A stretch of DNA of 64,000 bases from IMG/VR virus record IMGVR_UViG_3300024306_000023, positions 1-64,000 of that record; one strand, given 5' to 3'. Source of the DNA: a virus. Below, piece after piece: positions 8,328-17,016 of this stretch. A program made the position numbers and the translations under genes. Position 1 is the first letter of the stretch; every line of letters starts with the position of its first letter. Under the pieces are notes generated by a model. It did no database searches and was not told the origin of the DNA. It saw only the letters and a list, made by a program, of their open reading frames with translations.

Positions 8328-9013
8328 AGATATGTGCTCCAATCAATACAGGGTGATAAAAAGTCTTTATGTGCGTGTGTAGAATAACCAGGAATACTTG
8401 AAATTAAATTTCTTCCTCTCTTATGTAGTTCTAAAAATTTACCGTGATCTGCGGAAGGTTCAAAACCAGTTGAGAAGTGTTTATGAACTTCTTTATCTTC
8501 TTTGAGTGTCTTGAACTTAACTGCAAAAGTATTAGTCGTAGAAGGAGTTGGCATCCAGTGAGAATACTTTGTTGCAAGAACTTTTGACATAAAGTCTTTA
8601 TACATCTCCTGATACTTATCTCCGTGATCATACAAAGTTACATATTGAACAGGTAGAGTAAATCCATCTATGAGGGCTCTATCCCAGTTTGGACGATGTA
8701 CATAATCATCTTCAAGGAAATAAATGATTGTATCATCATCAAAGTCTTGTGAAAGAATGTGGTCCAGTGTCTTACAGAAACTTTCACTTTCTTTACCGCA
8801 GTTGATTGTAATAGAACTTTCATCTTTGAGAAATGTATCTTCCTGCTTTCCATAACACTCATCAAAGATGATTGTGTAGTTGGTGGTTTCTGAGTTGAGT
8901 GTATTCTTGAAGTTTTGGAATACCTTTTCCTTGTCCCACCACTCTGGACGATTTGCTCCTGAAAGATTTACTTTGGATGTATAGCAATGTCTTAAAAATA
9001 CTTCAATTTTCAT
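8324..9013 (-). CDS. Putative glycosyltransferase-like protein (GT-A style)
   Basis: The ATG at 9013 (MKIEVFLRHCYTS) is preferred to a GTG two codons earlier, giving 229 aa. The segment DDTIIYFLEDDYVHRPNWDRAL carries an acidic EDD motif at a strand end, as in GT-A glycosyltransferases, and is preceded by TNYTIIFDECYG. A conserved-looking HFSTGFEPSADHGKFLELHKRG segment follows. The gene overlaps its neighbours on both sides (ATGA with the GT2-methyltransferase gene; 11 nt with the acetyltransferase gene), so it belongs to one operon of glycan enzymes. No close family is recognised with certainty and the activity is inferred. Confidence 0.5.
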   Translation of the reverse strand: MKIEVFLRHCYTSKVNLSGANRPEWWDKEKVFQNFKNTLNSETTNYTIIFDECYGKQEDTFLKDESSITINCGKESESFCKTLDHILSQDFDDDTIIYFLEDDYVHRPNWDRALIDGFTLPVQYVTLYDHGDKYQEMYKDFMSKVLATKYSHWMPTPSTTNTFAVKFKTLKEDKEVHKHFSTGFEPSADHGKFLELHKRGRNLISSIPGYSTHAHKDFLSPCIDWSTYL

Positions 9014-9521
9014 TTTCACACTTCCTAATAAATTCGTAGATGTTGTTTGAACACAATAATTTAAGATGTTGATTAATCTTTTCTTCTTCCCAATCCCACC
9101 ACTTGATTTTTAAAAGTTTTTCAATAGCATTCTTTTCAAATCTATGTTTAATAAATTTTGCAGGATTTCCACCAGTAATAGAATATGGTTCTACATCTTT
9201 AACTACATGACTATTATATGCAATAACTGCTCCATCCCCAATAGTTACTCCACTCATAATAGTTACATTGGATCCTATACAAACATCATTTCCAATTGTC
9301 ACATCACCATTTGATTTGACATTTCCTTTACCATCAAAAGTATTAAAAATATCACAATGCATACTACCAAAAGGATAAGTTGTTATCCAATCTGTTCTAT
9401 GATCTGCCATTAAAATAATATTACAGTTTTCTCCAATGGAACAAAACTTCCCTATATGAACCTGTTTATTTCCAGGATGATGAATACTCATCCTTTCTAA
9501 ACCATAACTATACTTACTCAT
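9003..9521 (-). CDS. Hexapeptide-repeat acetyltransferase (CatB/XAT-like)
   Basis: This 172-aa protein has left-handed beta-helix hexapeptide repeats: IGKFCSIGENCNI near the N-terminus, and DVTIGNDVCIGSNVTIMSGV followed by TIGDGAVIAYNSHVVKDV in the middle. It also has the typical PYSITGGNPAKFIKHRF exit motif and the catalytic-type histidine in MADHRTDW. The order and length fit xenobiotic/sugar O-acetyltransferases of the CatB group, acting as trimers with acetyl-CoA. The start overlaps the sulfotransferase gene by 4 nt. The likely substrate is a sugar made or attached by the neighbouring transferases (inference). Confidence 0.85.
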   Translation of the reverse strand: MSKYSYGLERMSIHHPGNKQVHIGKFCSIGENCNIILMADHRTDWITTYPFGSMHCDIFNTFDGKGNVKSNGDVTIGNDVCIGSNVTIMSGVTIGDGAVIAYNSHVVKDVEPYSITGGNPAKFIKHRFEKNAIEKLLKIKWWDWEEEKINQHLKLLCSNNIYEFIRKCENEN

Positions 9522-10300
9522 ATGTTAAATTTATCATAAAGTTTTACATTTTCTTCACCAATCACTTCTTCTGGTGGTGGTGAAGTTCTTTGAAGTTTAG
9601 ACCGAATTTGATGAAGATTATCAATACCCCATTCGTGATCTTTTTCTTCGGCACAAGTATTAAAGATATTAGAAAGATCGTGAATGTGATTTTCTATTTC
9701 CAGAAACTCATAAATTTTCTTGAGTTCCTGTTCTGGATTTTGTGTAAGATCATTATAATCTACTAGGTGAATATTGTCTCTGTAATTAGTCAAACCATAA
9801 ACCAAACTTTCATAAGGATCGCAAACATAATTCTTCCAAAGACATTCAATACGATTGTCAGTATTGATTTCCTTTCCTTCTCTTTTTAAATGAGCATCTA
9901 CAAAATTATCTGCTTCATTGTTTCTTTGAATGAGTAAGATATAAGAAGAAAGAACTTCACTAATTCTTCTGTTGGTTGCAATAATTTTTGGTTTTTGGTG
10001 AAGAAACTTTTCAATAGAAGAAACATTCTTGCACCAACCACGATGTTTATCAAGAACGCAAGGTTTCTCTATGTGATTATAAAAGTTCTCAAGAATTGAA
10101 TTGTAAGTGTTATATACTACTTGTGGTTTATCATAAGTATATTGTAAGTCTATTTTTGAAAAACCCTCATCAATCCAACAGAGCAAATCGGCAAGTGGTG
10201 ATGTTGGAGTTGCTTGTAACTTTGGATGTTGTGAAAGAATTGAACCAAGTAAAGTAGAACCTGATCTTGGAAGACCAGAAAGGAAAAATAATGTTTTCAT
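9518..10300 (-). CDS. Sulfotransferase family protein
   Basis: This 260-aa protein carries the PAPS-binding 5'-phosphosulfate loop near the N-terminus (FLSGLPRSGSTLLGSIL, residues ~6-22). A putative 3'-phosphate loop follows around residue 110 (IIATNRRISEVLSSYIL), then an acidic central region and a C-terminal LHQIRSKLQRTSPPPEE motif typical of sulfotransferase-3-like proteins. It would transfer sulfate from PAPS to a hydroxyl of a glycan or protein. The phage encodes no PAPS synthesis here, so it would use host PAPS. It is the first gene of a five-gene overlapping run (10300 to 6430) whose other members are an acetyltransferase, glycosyltransferases and a DUF6165 protein. Confidence 0.8.
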   Translation of the reverse strand: MKTLFFLSGLPRSGSTLLGSILSQHPKLQATPTSPLADLLCWIDEGFSKIDLQYTYDKPQVVYNTYNSILENFYNHIEKPCVLDKHRGWCKNVSSIEKFLHQKPKIIATNRRISEVLSSYILLIQRNNEADNFVDAHLKREGKEINTDNRIECLWKNYVCDPYESLVYGLTNYRDNIHLVDYNDLTQNPEQELKKIYEFLEIENHIHDLSNIFNTCAEEKDHEWGIDNLHQIRSKLQRTSPPPEEVIGEENVKLYDKFNI

Positions 10301-10317
10301 AATTAAGAAATAATGTT

Positions 10318-11496
10318 TTACCGATAATCATCTATGTAGGTTGTTGCTGCTGCATGAGAATATCCACTAGCAACTTGTTTCCAATTAGTTCCTCCAGCGA
10401 ATGTTGTTACTGGAGTGGATCTATTGGTTGTTGTATTGTCTCCTAGTTGTCCACTACTATTACGACCCCAAGTCCATAAGGTTCCATCAGTTTTGACTGC
10501 TGCTGTATAATTGCCAGCACTAGCAACTTGTTTCCAGTTAGTTCCTCCTGCGAATGTAGTGACTGGAGTTAGTCTATTGGTCCCTGATGTGTTGTCTCCT
10601 AGTTGTCCATAAGAATTACGACCCCAAGTCCATAAGGTTCCATCGGTTTTAATTGCTGCAGTATGATATCCATTAGCACTAAAAGCAACTTGTTTCCAAT
10701 TAGTTCCTCCAGCGAATGTTGTTACTGGAGTGGATCTATCAGTTGCTGCATTGTCTCCTAGTTGTCCACTATTATTACGACCCCAAGTCCATAAGGTTCC
10801 ATCAGTTTTGATTGCTAATGTATGTAGACTTCCTGCACTTACTTGTTTCCAGTTAGTTCCTCCTGCGAATGTGGTGACTGGAGTTTGTCTTTGGGTTGTT
10901 GTATTGTCTCCTAGTTGTCCACTACTATTACGACCCCAAGTCCATAAGGTTCCATCGGTTTTAATTGCTGCTGTATGAATTTGACCACAAGCAACTTGTT
11001 TCCAGTTGGTTCCTCCTGCGAATGTAGTGACTGGAATGGATCTATTGGTTGATGTATTGTCTCCTAGTTGTCCATAAGCATTACTCCCCCAAGTCCATAA
11101 GGTTCCATCAGTTTTGATTGCTAATGTATGTAGATTTCCTGCACTTACTTGTTTCCAGTTAGTTCCTCCTGCGAATGTGGTGACTGGAGTGGATCTATCA
11201 GTTGTTGTATTGTCTCCTAGTTGTCCAGTAATATTATAACCCCAAGTCCATAGGGTTCCATCTGTTTTGATTGCTACTGTATTATTTACTCCAGCAAAAA
11301 CTTGTTTCCAGTTTGCTCCGCCAGCAAGTGTTGTGACTGGAGTGGATCTATTGGGTGCTGTATTGTCTCCTAGTCGTCCAGAAGAATTATTACCCCAAGT
11401 CCATAAGTTCCCCTGCCTAAAAGCATCAGCAGGGACGAAAACATCGTCAAAGTTATATGAGAGACCGTCTTGTAAAAAGTTATAAAAGTTTGGCAT
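10318..11496 (-). CDS. RCC1-type seven-bladed beta-propeller, copy 1
   Basis: This is a 392-aa protein. A ~30-residue unique N-terminus (MPNFYNFLQDGLSYNFDDVF) is followed by seven tandem ~51-residue repeats. Each has the frame [19 protein letters not shown], then [15 protein letters not shown] and HTxAIKTD, which is the RCC1/regulator of chromosome condensation pattern. Seven repeats is the number needed to close one propeller. Framework codons are nearly identical between repeats at DNA level, and differences concentrate in a few loop positions. The protein ends with YIDDYR, shared with copy 2. Eukaryotic RCC1 function is not implied. In a phage next to fibers, a receptor- or glycan-binding surface role is the best inference. 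Confidence 0.8.
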   Translation of the reverse strand: MPNFYNFLQDGLSYNFDDVFVPADAFRQGNLWTWGNNSSGRLGDNTAPNRSTPVTTLAGGANWKQVFAGVNNTVAIKTDGTLWTWGYNITGQLGDNTTTDRSTPVTTFAGGTNWKQVSAGNLHTLAIKTDGTLWTWGSNAYGQLGDNTSTNRSIPVTTFAGGTNWKQVACGQIHTAAIKTDGTLWTWGRNSSGQLGDNTTTQRQTPVTTFAGGTNWKQVSAGSLHTLAIKTDGTLWTWGRNNSGQLGDNAATDRSTPVTTFAGGTNWKQVAFSANGYHTAAIKTDGTLWTWGRNSYGQLGDNTSGTNRLTPVTTFAGGTNWKQVASAGNYTAAVKTDGTLWTWGRNSSGQLGDNTTTNRSTPVTTFAGGTNWKQVASGYSHAAATTYIDDYR

Positions 11497-11497
11497 A

Positions 11498-12673
11498 TTA
11501 TTGATAATCGTCTATGTATGTGGTTGCTGCTGTATGACCAGTTGCACCAGCAACTTGTTTCCAGTTGGTTCCTCCTGCAAATGTAGTAACTGGAGTGGAT
11601 CTAGTGGTTGTTGTATTGTTTCCTAGTTGTCCGGTAGAATTTTGCCCCCAAGTCCATAAGGTTCCATCTGTTTTGACTGCTGCTGCGCTCGTTGCACCAA
11701 TAAAAAAAACTTGTTTCCAGTTGGTTCCTCCTGCAAATGTAGTAACTGGAGTGGATCTAGTGGTTGCTGTATTGTCTCCTAGTTGTCCAGTAGCGTTATA
11801 ACCCCAAGTCCATAAGGTTCCATCGGTTTTGATTGCTGATACAGACCACGCCCTTGCGGATAAACCAATCTGTTTCCAGTTGGTTCCTCCTGCAAATGTA
11901 GTGACTGGAGTTAGTCTTTGGGTTGTTGTATTGTCTCCTACTTGTCCATAAGAATTAAAACCCCAAGTCCACAAAGTACCATCAGTTTTGATTGCTGCTG
12001 TATATCTATATCCACAAACAACTTGTTTCCAGTTGGTTCCTCCTGCAAATGTAGTAACTGGAGTTAGTCTATTAGTGAATGCTTGATTAATTCCTGCACC
12101 GTTAGGAATCCCCCAAATCCATAAGGTTCCATCAGTTTTTATTGCAGCAGTGTTCCAGTCACCGTTAGTAGATTGTTTCCAGTTGGTTCCTCCTGCAAAT
12201 GTAGTAACTGGAGTTAGTCTATTGGTTGTTGTATTGTCTCCTATCGTTCCATTAGCATTACTCCCCCAAGTCCATAAGGTTCCATCAGTTTTGATTGCAG
12301 TAAAATTATATCCACCAGCAACTTGTTTCCAGTTGGTTCCTCCTGCAAATGTTGTGACTGGAGTGGATCTATCGGTTGTTGTATTGTCTCCTAGTCTTCC
12401 AGCATAATTACGACCCCAAGTCCATAAGGTTCCATCAGTTTTGATTGCTGCCATAGCTTGTAAATGGCAACCAGTAACTTGTTTCCAGTTTGCGCCACCA
12501 GCAAGTGTTGTGACTGGAGTGTTTCTTTGGGTTGTTGTATTGGTTCCTAGTTGTCCATAAGAATTACGACCCCAAGTCCATAAGTTTCCCTGCCTAAAAG
12601 CATCAGCAGTTACAAAAAGATCATCAACAGCAGCAGTTGTTCCAAAAATACTAGTGGAAAAATTGGTAGGCAT
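11498..12673 (-). CDS. RCC1-type seven-bladed beta-propeller, copy 2
   Basis: This 391-aa protein is a paralog of copy 1: a unique N-terminus (MPTNFSTSIFGTTAAVDDLF), the shared ADAFRQGNLWTWG junction, then seven repeats ending in the shared TYIDDYQ tail. One blade is degenerate (IWGIPNGAGINQAF replaces the usual GxNxxGQLG loop), an insertion or diversification in a loop. The stop is one nucleotide before the start of copy 1 and the start abuts the Cys-cluster gene, so transcription from the island upstream can run through both propellers. The role is inferred as a host- or glycan-recognition surface protein. Confidence 0.8.
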   Translation of the reverse strand: MPTNFSTSIFGTTAAVDDLFVTADAFRQGNLWTWGRNSYGQLGTNTTTQRNTPVTTLAGGANWKQVTGCHLQAMAAIKTDGTLWTWGRNYAGRLGDNTTTDRSTPVTTFAGGTNWKQVAGGYNFTAIKTDGTLWTWGSNANGTIGDNTTTNRLTPVTTFAGGTNWKQSTNGDWNTAAIKTDGTLWIWGIPNGAGINQAFTNRLTPVTTFAGGTNWKQVVCGYRYTAAIKTDGTLWTWGFNSYGQVGDNTTTQRLTPVTTFAGGTNWKQIGLSARAWSVSAIKTDGTLWTWGYNATGQLGDNTATTRSTPVTTFAGGTNWKQVFFIGATSAAAVKTDGTLWTWGQNSTGQLGNNTTTTRSTPVTTFAGGTNWKQVAGATGHTAATTYIDDYQ

Positions 12674-13041
12674 TAGAGAACTTCCCAGTTATTATCTTTT
12701 GAGTAAAAAACAGAAGTATTCATGATACTACTCCAATTTCTAAAATATTCTAGTATATCTTTATTTATTTCTTTTTTAATTGAAACCAGTTTAAGATACT
12801 GACCTTTCTCATTATTTTCTACTGAAACAAGAACACCACACTTATCAGGTCTCATTTCTTCTGCTAAAAGTTCTTGTGCCCAAGCACAGAAATATCCCTC
12901 ACATAATTTTGGTCTTGCCTTATGAACACTACACCCAGTATCACACAAAAACTTACAAGACTTTCCACCACCAAACTCATATCCATAAGCAGAACCCTGT
13001 AACCAAGTGCAACAGGCAGTGCATTCTCCACACTCTCTCAT
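12673..13041 (-). CDS. YkgJ-type cysteine cluster protein
   Basis: This 122-aa protein has the family's spaced metal-ligand pattern: CGECTACC near the start, then CKFLCDTGCSVH, RPKLCEGYFCAWAQ. This matches the putative zinc- or iron-chelating CxxCxxxCC domain family (YkgJ). The remaining C-terminal third has no clear signature. It overlaps the 234-aa gene by 4 nt and abuts a propeller gene. Members of this family have been noted next to modifying enzymes and are thought to bind a metal. The function here is unknown. Confidence 0.7.
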   Translation of the reverse strand: MRECGECTACCTWLQGSAYGYEFGGGKSCKFLCDTGCSVHKARPKLCEGYFCAWAQELLAEEMRPDKCGVLVSVENNEKGQYLKLVSIKKEINKDILEYFRNWSSIMNTSVFYSKDNNWEVL

Positions 13042-13742
13042 AAGTATTCCACCTCACTAAAGTAATGTGTATAAGGTTCATAGTCACTCATACCTTTCTT
13101 TAATGGAATGGGATGATTGTCGGCAATGTAATCACTATCAGTATACTCCATAAATGACTTTGCTTTTACATTCTTATTCGTTCCAATCCAAAACTCTCTA
13201 TCAAAACGATAATCAGTATTCAAATAACTATGGTCTAGTGTTTGTATATATGAAGCATTTGCCCACCAGAAGTTCCCACAGTAGCATCCAAGACCTTCGT
13301 TACTCGTCATAGTCCCATCACCCCATAAAGTCGGTCCTAGAGGTTTATAGGTCTGTCCTACGCAGTCATAGTTATTCAAATATTCTACACACTCTTTCCA
13401 TCGGTCAATCACAAAGTATTCCATCATCAATCTCCAAGAGTTTGCAACAAGAGTTTCTTTGCTTGCTCCTTTCATATGAAAATACAAAATCTTATAGTCT
13501 GGATTTTCATAAGCAAAATTCTTAAGTGCAATCAGAGTTTCTGTTTCTTCTTTCCAATTAGTATTATAAACTACTTTTGCTTTTTCAGGAACATTAAACA
13601 TCTCTTGATCACCATTCACACCAATATGAATGTAATCAGCAGCATCAATTAATCCAGAACAATAAAGTCTATGAATTTGAGATTGATACACAAAAGCACC
13701 CATACCTGACTGAAAAGTATGATAAAAGATTGCAATTTTCAT
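13038..13742 (-). CDS. Glycosyltransferase-island protein with YFHMKG motif (function uncertain)
   Basis: This is a 234-aa soluble protein beginning MKIAIFYHTFQSGMGAFVYQ. The central DYKILYFHMKGASKETLVANSWR followed by MMEYFVIDRW, then a GCYCGNFWWANASYIQTLDH segment, is a pattern I associate with uncharacterised glycan-biosynthesis proteins; no Pfam assignment is claimed. It sits between a second unknown glycan-type gene and the Cys-cluster gene, each overlapping by 4 nt. It probably takes part in building or attaching a surface sugar; this is inference from context. Confidence 0.5.
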   Translation of the reverse strand: MKIAIFYHTFQSGMGAFVYQSQIHRLYCSGLIDAADYIHIGVNGDQEMFNVPEKAKVVYNTNWKEETETLIALKNFAYENPDYKILYFHMKGASKETLVANSWRLMMEYFVIDRWKECVEYLNNYDCVGQTYKPLGPTLWGDGTMTSNEGLGCYCGNFWWANASYIQTLDHSYLNTDYRFDREFWIGTNKNVKAKSFMEYTDSDYIADNHPIPLKKGMSDYEPYTHYFSEVEYL

Positions 13743-14506
13743 AATGAATATCTATCTCCATCCATACCTTTAATCAAATCAAATCCAAGAACTGGAACAT
13801 TTAAAATCTTATCTCTGTCTATAAAATGATAAAAAGAATGTTCAATATCAATTCCAGCAGTCAATTGAATTGCCCTCTCCATATATTCAAAACTTCTTTG
13901 AAGAACATTGAAAATATCATTGAACAAAAATCTATCAAATGACCACAAACCAGTCACAATACTTCCCTTACATCCATAAAGAGTTGCATATATGTTTTCA
14001 ATATCTTCAAATCTTTCTTCATAGTCATAATATTTCATTACATACTTATTCATCAAGAACCTAGTTTTGTAATCATTAATATCAAAGTATTCATTCAGTT
14101 TATATCTACCACTTAGTTTGAATACTCTTGTTGCATCATTAAAAATATTATGCTCCATCATATGATTTAGAACTAATTGCAAACATCTACATTCCAACAT
14201 AGATTTTACAAATGTAAATTTATCTGGGTCTCTATGAAGATTTTCATATAGAGATTTCATATATGGGTCATCACCACATTCAATAAACAAATCACTTTTC
14301 TCTATAAACTTCTCCTTATACTCTTCTTTAATAAGAGTTTCAGAACCTTCATAGATTAGAATATAAGCATCGGGAACTTTATCTTTGATTGATTGAATAG
14401 TATCTAATGTCTGCTGAAATCTTTCTTCCGATTTAAATGCACTTAAATCATCTTCCTTAAAATGATTAATCGCAGATCCAACTAAAAACAAAAACTTATA
14501 GTTCAT
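13739..14506 (-). CDS. Glycan-island protein of unknown function
   Basis: This is a 255-aa protein beginning MNYKFLFLVGSAINHFKED, with AYILIYEGSETLIKEEYK, then VFKLSGRYKLNEYFDINDY and TLYGCKGSIVTGLWSFDRFLF. The 'FKLSGRY.L...Fd' element is reminiscent of GT-A-like capsule proteins, but I do not recognise a firm family. It has no signal peptide or membrane helix. It is translationally coupled to both neighbours (overlaps of 4 and 11 nt) in the operon that starts at 16964. Confidence 0.45.
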   Translation of the reverse strand: MNYKFLFLVGSAINHFKEDDLSAFKSEERFQQTLDTIQSIKDKVPDAYILIYEGSETLIKEEYKEKFIEKSDLFIECGDDPYMKSLYENLHRDPDKFTFVKSMLECRCLQLVLNHMMEHNIFNDATRVFKLSGRYKLNEYFDINDYKTRFLMNKYVMKYYDYEERFEDIENIYATLYGCKGSIVTGLWSFDRFLFNDIFNVLQRSFEYMERAIQLTAGIDIEHSFYHFIDRDKILNVPVLGFDLIKGMDGDRYSL

Positions 14507-15179
14507 AAAAGCACGATGAATGATGTGAAATAATCTTTTGACCTTCTAATATATTATTTACTCGTGTTGTCCAAAGGTCTGGTATTTGATCTTTAAATTT
14601 ACTAATTCTAAACCAGTGATAAGTTGCAGGATATAAAGTTCCTGTTCCATACATTCCATACCCAGAAAGTTTGTATTCTTCCGGACCATCATAACCAACT
14701 GGATACATTAATTGATAAGGCATTCCAATCTGATCTGCTCTCAATGTAAGAAGTTGTGCAGTATCTATTTGAACTCCATTCTGAATAAACCAAGCAAAGT
14801 CTGGATTACCCAAAGTATTCCAAGCATCTTTGGTAACAATCAAACAAGAAGCAGCAGCATAGATATGATTTCTCATATGCGTATGAGAAATATTTTGAGC
14901 ATTACCAACAAAAGATTTATTTTCTATTGCCCAGTTGTATGCTTTTTCTAGAAGTTCTTTACTATGTGGGAGACAATCAATATCTAAGAAGCAAGAAACT
15001 TCTTCTTGCTCCATCACAGAAGTCATAAACTTTCCGTGAGCAGTATAAAGAGTATCATAATCATCTATTGCATCTTGAATATGATAAGTCACATCAATGC
15101 CAATATGATTACAGACTTTCTTATGATCTTCCATTAGTTGCTCTGGAAGATTTTTTGTATAAAAGGTATGAAATCTCAT
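14496..15179 (-). CDS. Putative GT-A glycosyltransferase
   Basis: This 227-aa protein begins MRFHTFYTKNLPEQLMEDHK. The strand-plus-acid motif EVSCFLDIDCLPHSKELLEKA is a clear DxD-type metal/nucleotide-sugar site. Downstream it has SCLIVTKDAWNTLGNPDFAWF, consistent with a GT-A acceptor side. It overlaps the 2OG oxygenase gene by 4 nt upstream and the 255-aa gene by 11 nt downstream. The donor and acceptor are unknown. It is more likely a sugar transferase than anything else because of the DID motif and operon context. Confidence 0.55.
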   Translation of the reverse strand: MRFHTFYTKNLPEQLMEDHKKVCNHIGIDVTYHIQDAIDDYDTLYTAHGKFMTSVMEQEEVSCFLDIDCLPHSKELLEKAYNWAIENKSFVGNAQNISHTHMRNHIYAAASCLIVTKDAWNTLGNPDFAWFIQNGVQIDTAQLLTLRADQIGMPYQLMYPVGYDGPEEYKLSGYGMYGTGTLYPATYHWFRISKFKDQIPDLWTTRVNNILEGQKIISHHSSCFYEL

Positions 15180-15631
15180 AAGTAGTCTGTATTAAAACTG
15201 ATTACGGTTCTTTGTTCTTTTTCTGGTTCAGTGTAATGTTCCATTTCACTTGGAAATAAAACTAACAAACCATTTTTTGGTTTGATTTGTTCTGTAGAAA
15301 AAATAAGAGGAACTGAATTTTCCCCCACATTTACATAGAAAGCACCACTTACGATACTGTCTTCGTGTTTGTGTATTTTTAGTTCATCACCCACATTCAT
15401 TGTATTAAACCAACTGTTAATAATTTGAAGTGGTTTTTGATAATACTCATTCAAGTGTTTCTGAATAATCTTTTTTAAGTCAAAGAGTTGTGGATGTTCT
15501 AGAATAGGCATTCCATAATTATAACTTGAAACTCCACCAGTTACAAGTCCATGTTCTCTTGCTTGTGTTGAGTAAAGTATTTTGAGTATCTTTTCTAGAT
15601 TTAAAAAAGATAAGTCATACTGCTTTATCAT
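15176..15631 (-). CDS. 2OG-Fe(II) oxygenase (TIGR02466-like)
   Basis: This is a 151-aa protein. The iron-binding region reads KIHKHEDSIVSGAFYVNVG, resembling the HxHxxS.lSG.yYv pattern of the small 2OG-Fe(II) oxygenase group common in cyanophages. A second histidine lies in FPSEMEHYTEPE, followed by the 2OG-binding arginine in EQRTVISFNTDYL. At 151 aa it is shorter than the ~200-aa typical length, lacking part of the N-terminal helical region. Its gene overlaps the TPR-GT9 gene by 17 nt. Substrate unknown: hydroxylation of a glycan precursor or a protein are both possible. Confidence 0.7.
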   Translation of the reverse strand: MIKQYDLSFLNLEKILKILYSTQAREHGLVTGGVSSYNYGMPILEHPQLFDLKKIIQKHLNEYYQKPLQIINSWFNTMNVGDELKIHKHEDSIVSGAFYVNVGENSVPLIFSTEQIKPKNGLLVLFPSEMEHYTEPEKEQRTVISFNTDYL

Positions 15632-16964
15632 TCATAAACTCTCCAAACTCTTTGATAGGTGCATCCCAAGTTCTTGGTTTCTTTTGACGAAACAAATGAA
15701 CATTATCCCCATACCACATACACTTTCCAGTAGAAGAAGTCCAAACATAATATTCCATAATCGGAACAAAAACACAAACTTCTTTACCCATAGATGCTGC
15801 GACATGAGCAACAAAACTACAAGAAGTCACAACCAAATCAAGGTTCATAATGATTGAGAATGTGTCAGCATATTCTCTGTTAGGAACTGACAGTGACTGT
15901 TTGATTTCTGGATAATCATTTGCATCCTTATTATCAGTATAAGTTTGAAGTGAATACAATGAGTATCCTTTGTTTCTCAGAACACTCATATAATCTTTGA
16001 GTTCTACTGACCTGAAAGAATTCTGTTCAAATCCAGAACTAGATGCCCAGAACATACCAACTTTATACCCAGTATCTTCTTTCATCCACTCCCACTTTTT
16101 ATCAAACTCTGGAATTGTTGAAAGATAAGGTTCTCTTCCCATATCTTTGAGTTCCAAATTAAGATAATAAGGAAGTGCAAGACCATAAACCCAACAGGCA
16201 TCTTTTGGAAACTCTGGTTTGTCCCAAATACAAACAGCATCATAACCATTATGTTTGAAGAGTTCTACAAGTTCTCTACGAGTAGAACTCCAAATTGGTT
16301 TCATTCCAAGTTCTTTGAGATGCTTCATAAACCGAATATGAATAACCTCATCCCCAGCACCACATTGATTATCAACGATGATGGTTCTTCCTTGAGTTAC
16401 AGTTCCATCCCACTTTTCAAAATCAGGATGCTTTTGATTTTTGTATGCCTCAACCTCTCCTGCTTTGAGAAAGTGTTGAAGACCAGTATGAATATCATCC
16501 TTACGGAAGTAATGTCCGGATAGATTATGATATGCTTTTCGTTCAATCTCTTCTGGTAGTTTCTTTTGAAGGAGATTGAATAGAAGTTTTTCTGATTTCT
16601 CTTTCTGATTCAGTGCAGAATATGCAAAAGTTTCTTCCAGAAGAAGTTCAGTGTCTGTTGGATTTACCTTCTTACACTTTTCAATTTGAGTAATAGACTT
16701 CTCTGGATGATTTGATTGATTATAAGCATTAATCAGATTCATAGAGGTAGTATATTTCTCCTCCTTTGTCTGTGCTAACTTAAGAGACTTTTCTCCATAC
16801 TCAATTGCTTTGGAGAAGTTTTTAAGTTCAAAAAATATCTTTGCAATCTCATCATACTGTGAAAATGCTTGTGCTTGTTTTCCAAAGGCATCAAGAAGTT
16901 CAAAAGTTAGTTGTTGTTCTTTAAATGAATATAAGGTCTTTGCAACTAGTTCAAGTGGATTCAT
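15615..16964 (-). CDS. TPR protein with GT9-like glycosyltransferase domain
   Basis: This is a 449-aa protein. Residues ~20-180 are TPR-like helical pairs (FFELKNFSKAIEYGEKSLKLA, AYHNLSGHYFRKDDIHTGLQ). Residues ~190-445 look like a GT-B heptosyltransferase/GT9 domain: IIVDNQCGAGDEVIHIRFM in the N-lobe, YKVGMFWASSSGFEQNSFRS, and the donor-site region NLDLVVTSCSFVAHVAASMGKEVCVFVP. TPR-GT fusions of this kind are frequent in polysaccharide and protein-glycosylation loci. It is the first gene of the overlapping run down to 12673 and has its own sigma70-like promoter at 16988-17016. Confidence 0.7.
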   Translation of the reverse strand: MNPLELVAKTLYSFKEQQLTFELLDAFGKQAQAFSQYDEIAKIFFELKNFSKAIEYGEKSLKLAQTKEEKYTTSMNLINAYNQSNHPEKSITQIEKCKKVNPTDTELLLEETFAYSALNQKEKSEKLLFNLLQKKLPEEIERKAYHNLSGHYFRKDDIHTGLQHFLKAGEVEAYKNQKHPDFEKWDGTVTQGRTIIVDNQCGAGDEVIHIRFMKHLKELGMKPIWSSTRRELVELFKHNGYDAVCIWDKPEFPKDACWVYGLALPYYLNLELKDMGREPYLSTIPEFDKKWEWMKEDTGYKVGMFWASSSGFEQNSFRSVELKDYMSVLRNKGYSLYSLQTYTDNKDANDYPEIKQSLSVPNREYADTFSIIMNLDLVVTSCSFVAHVAASMGKEVCVFVPIMEYYVWTSSTGKCMWYGDNVHLFRQKKPRTWDAPIKEFGEFMNDKAV

Positions 16965-16987
16965 ATTTTTGAGTATGATATAGAAGT

Positions 16988-17016
16988 ATTATATCAGATA
17001 TTAGATGCCCTGTAAA
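16988..17016 (-). promoter_or_regulatory. Sigma70-like promoter for the glycan island
   Basis: On the minus strand TTTACA, a 17-bp spacer and TATAAT are preceded by an extended -10 TG. It lies at the end of the upstream propeller gene and ~25 nt from the TPR-GT9 start codon. Confidence 0.6.

Noticed and set aside
10730-12407. Plus-strand ORFs over the propeller genes
   Set aside because: They repeat with the same period as the RCC1 blades and are antisense shadows.
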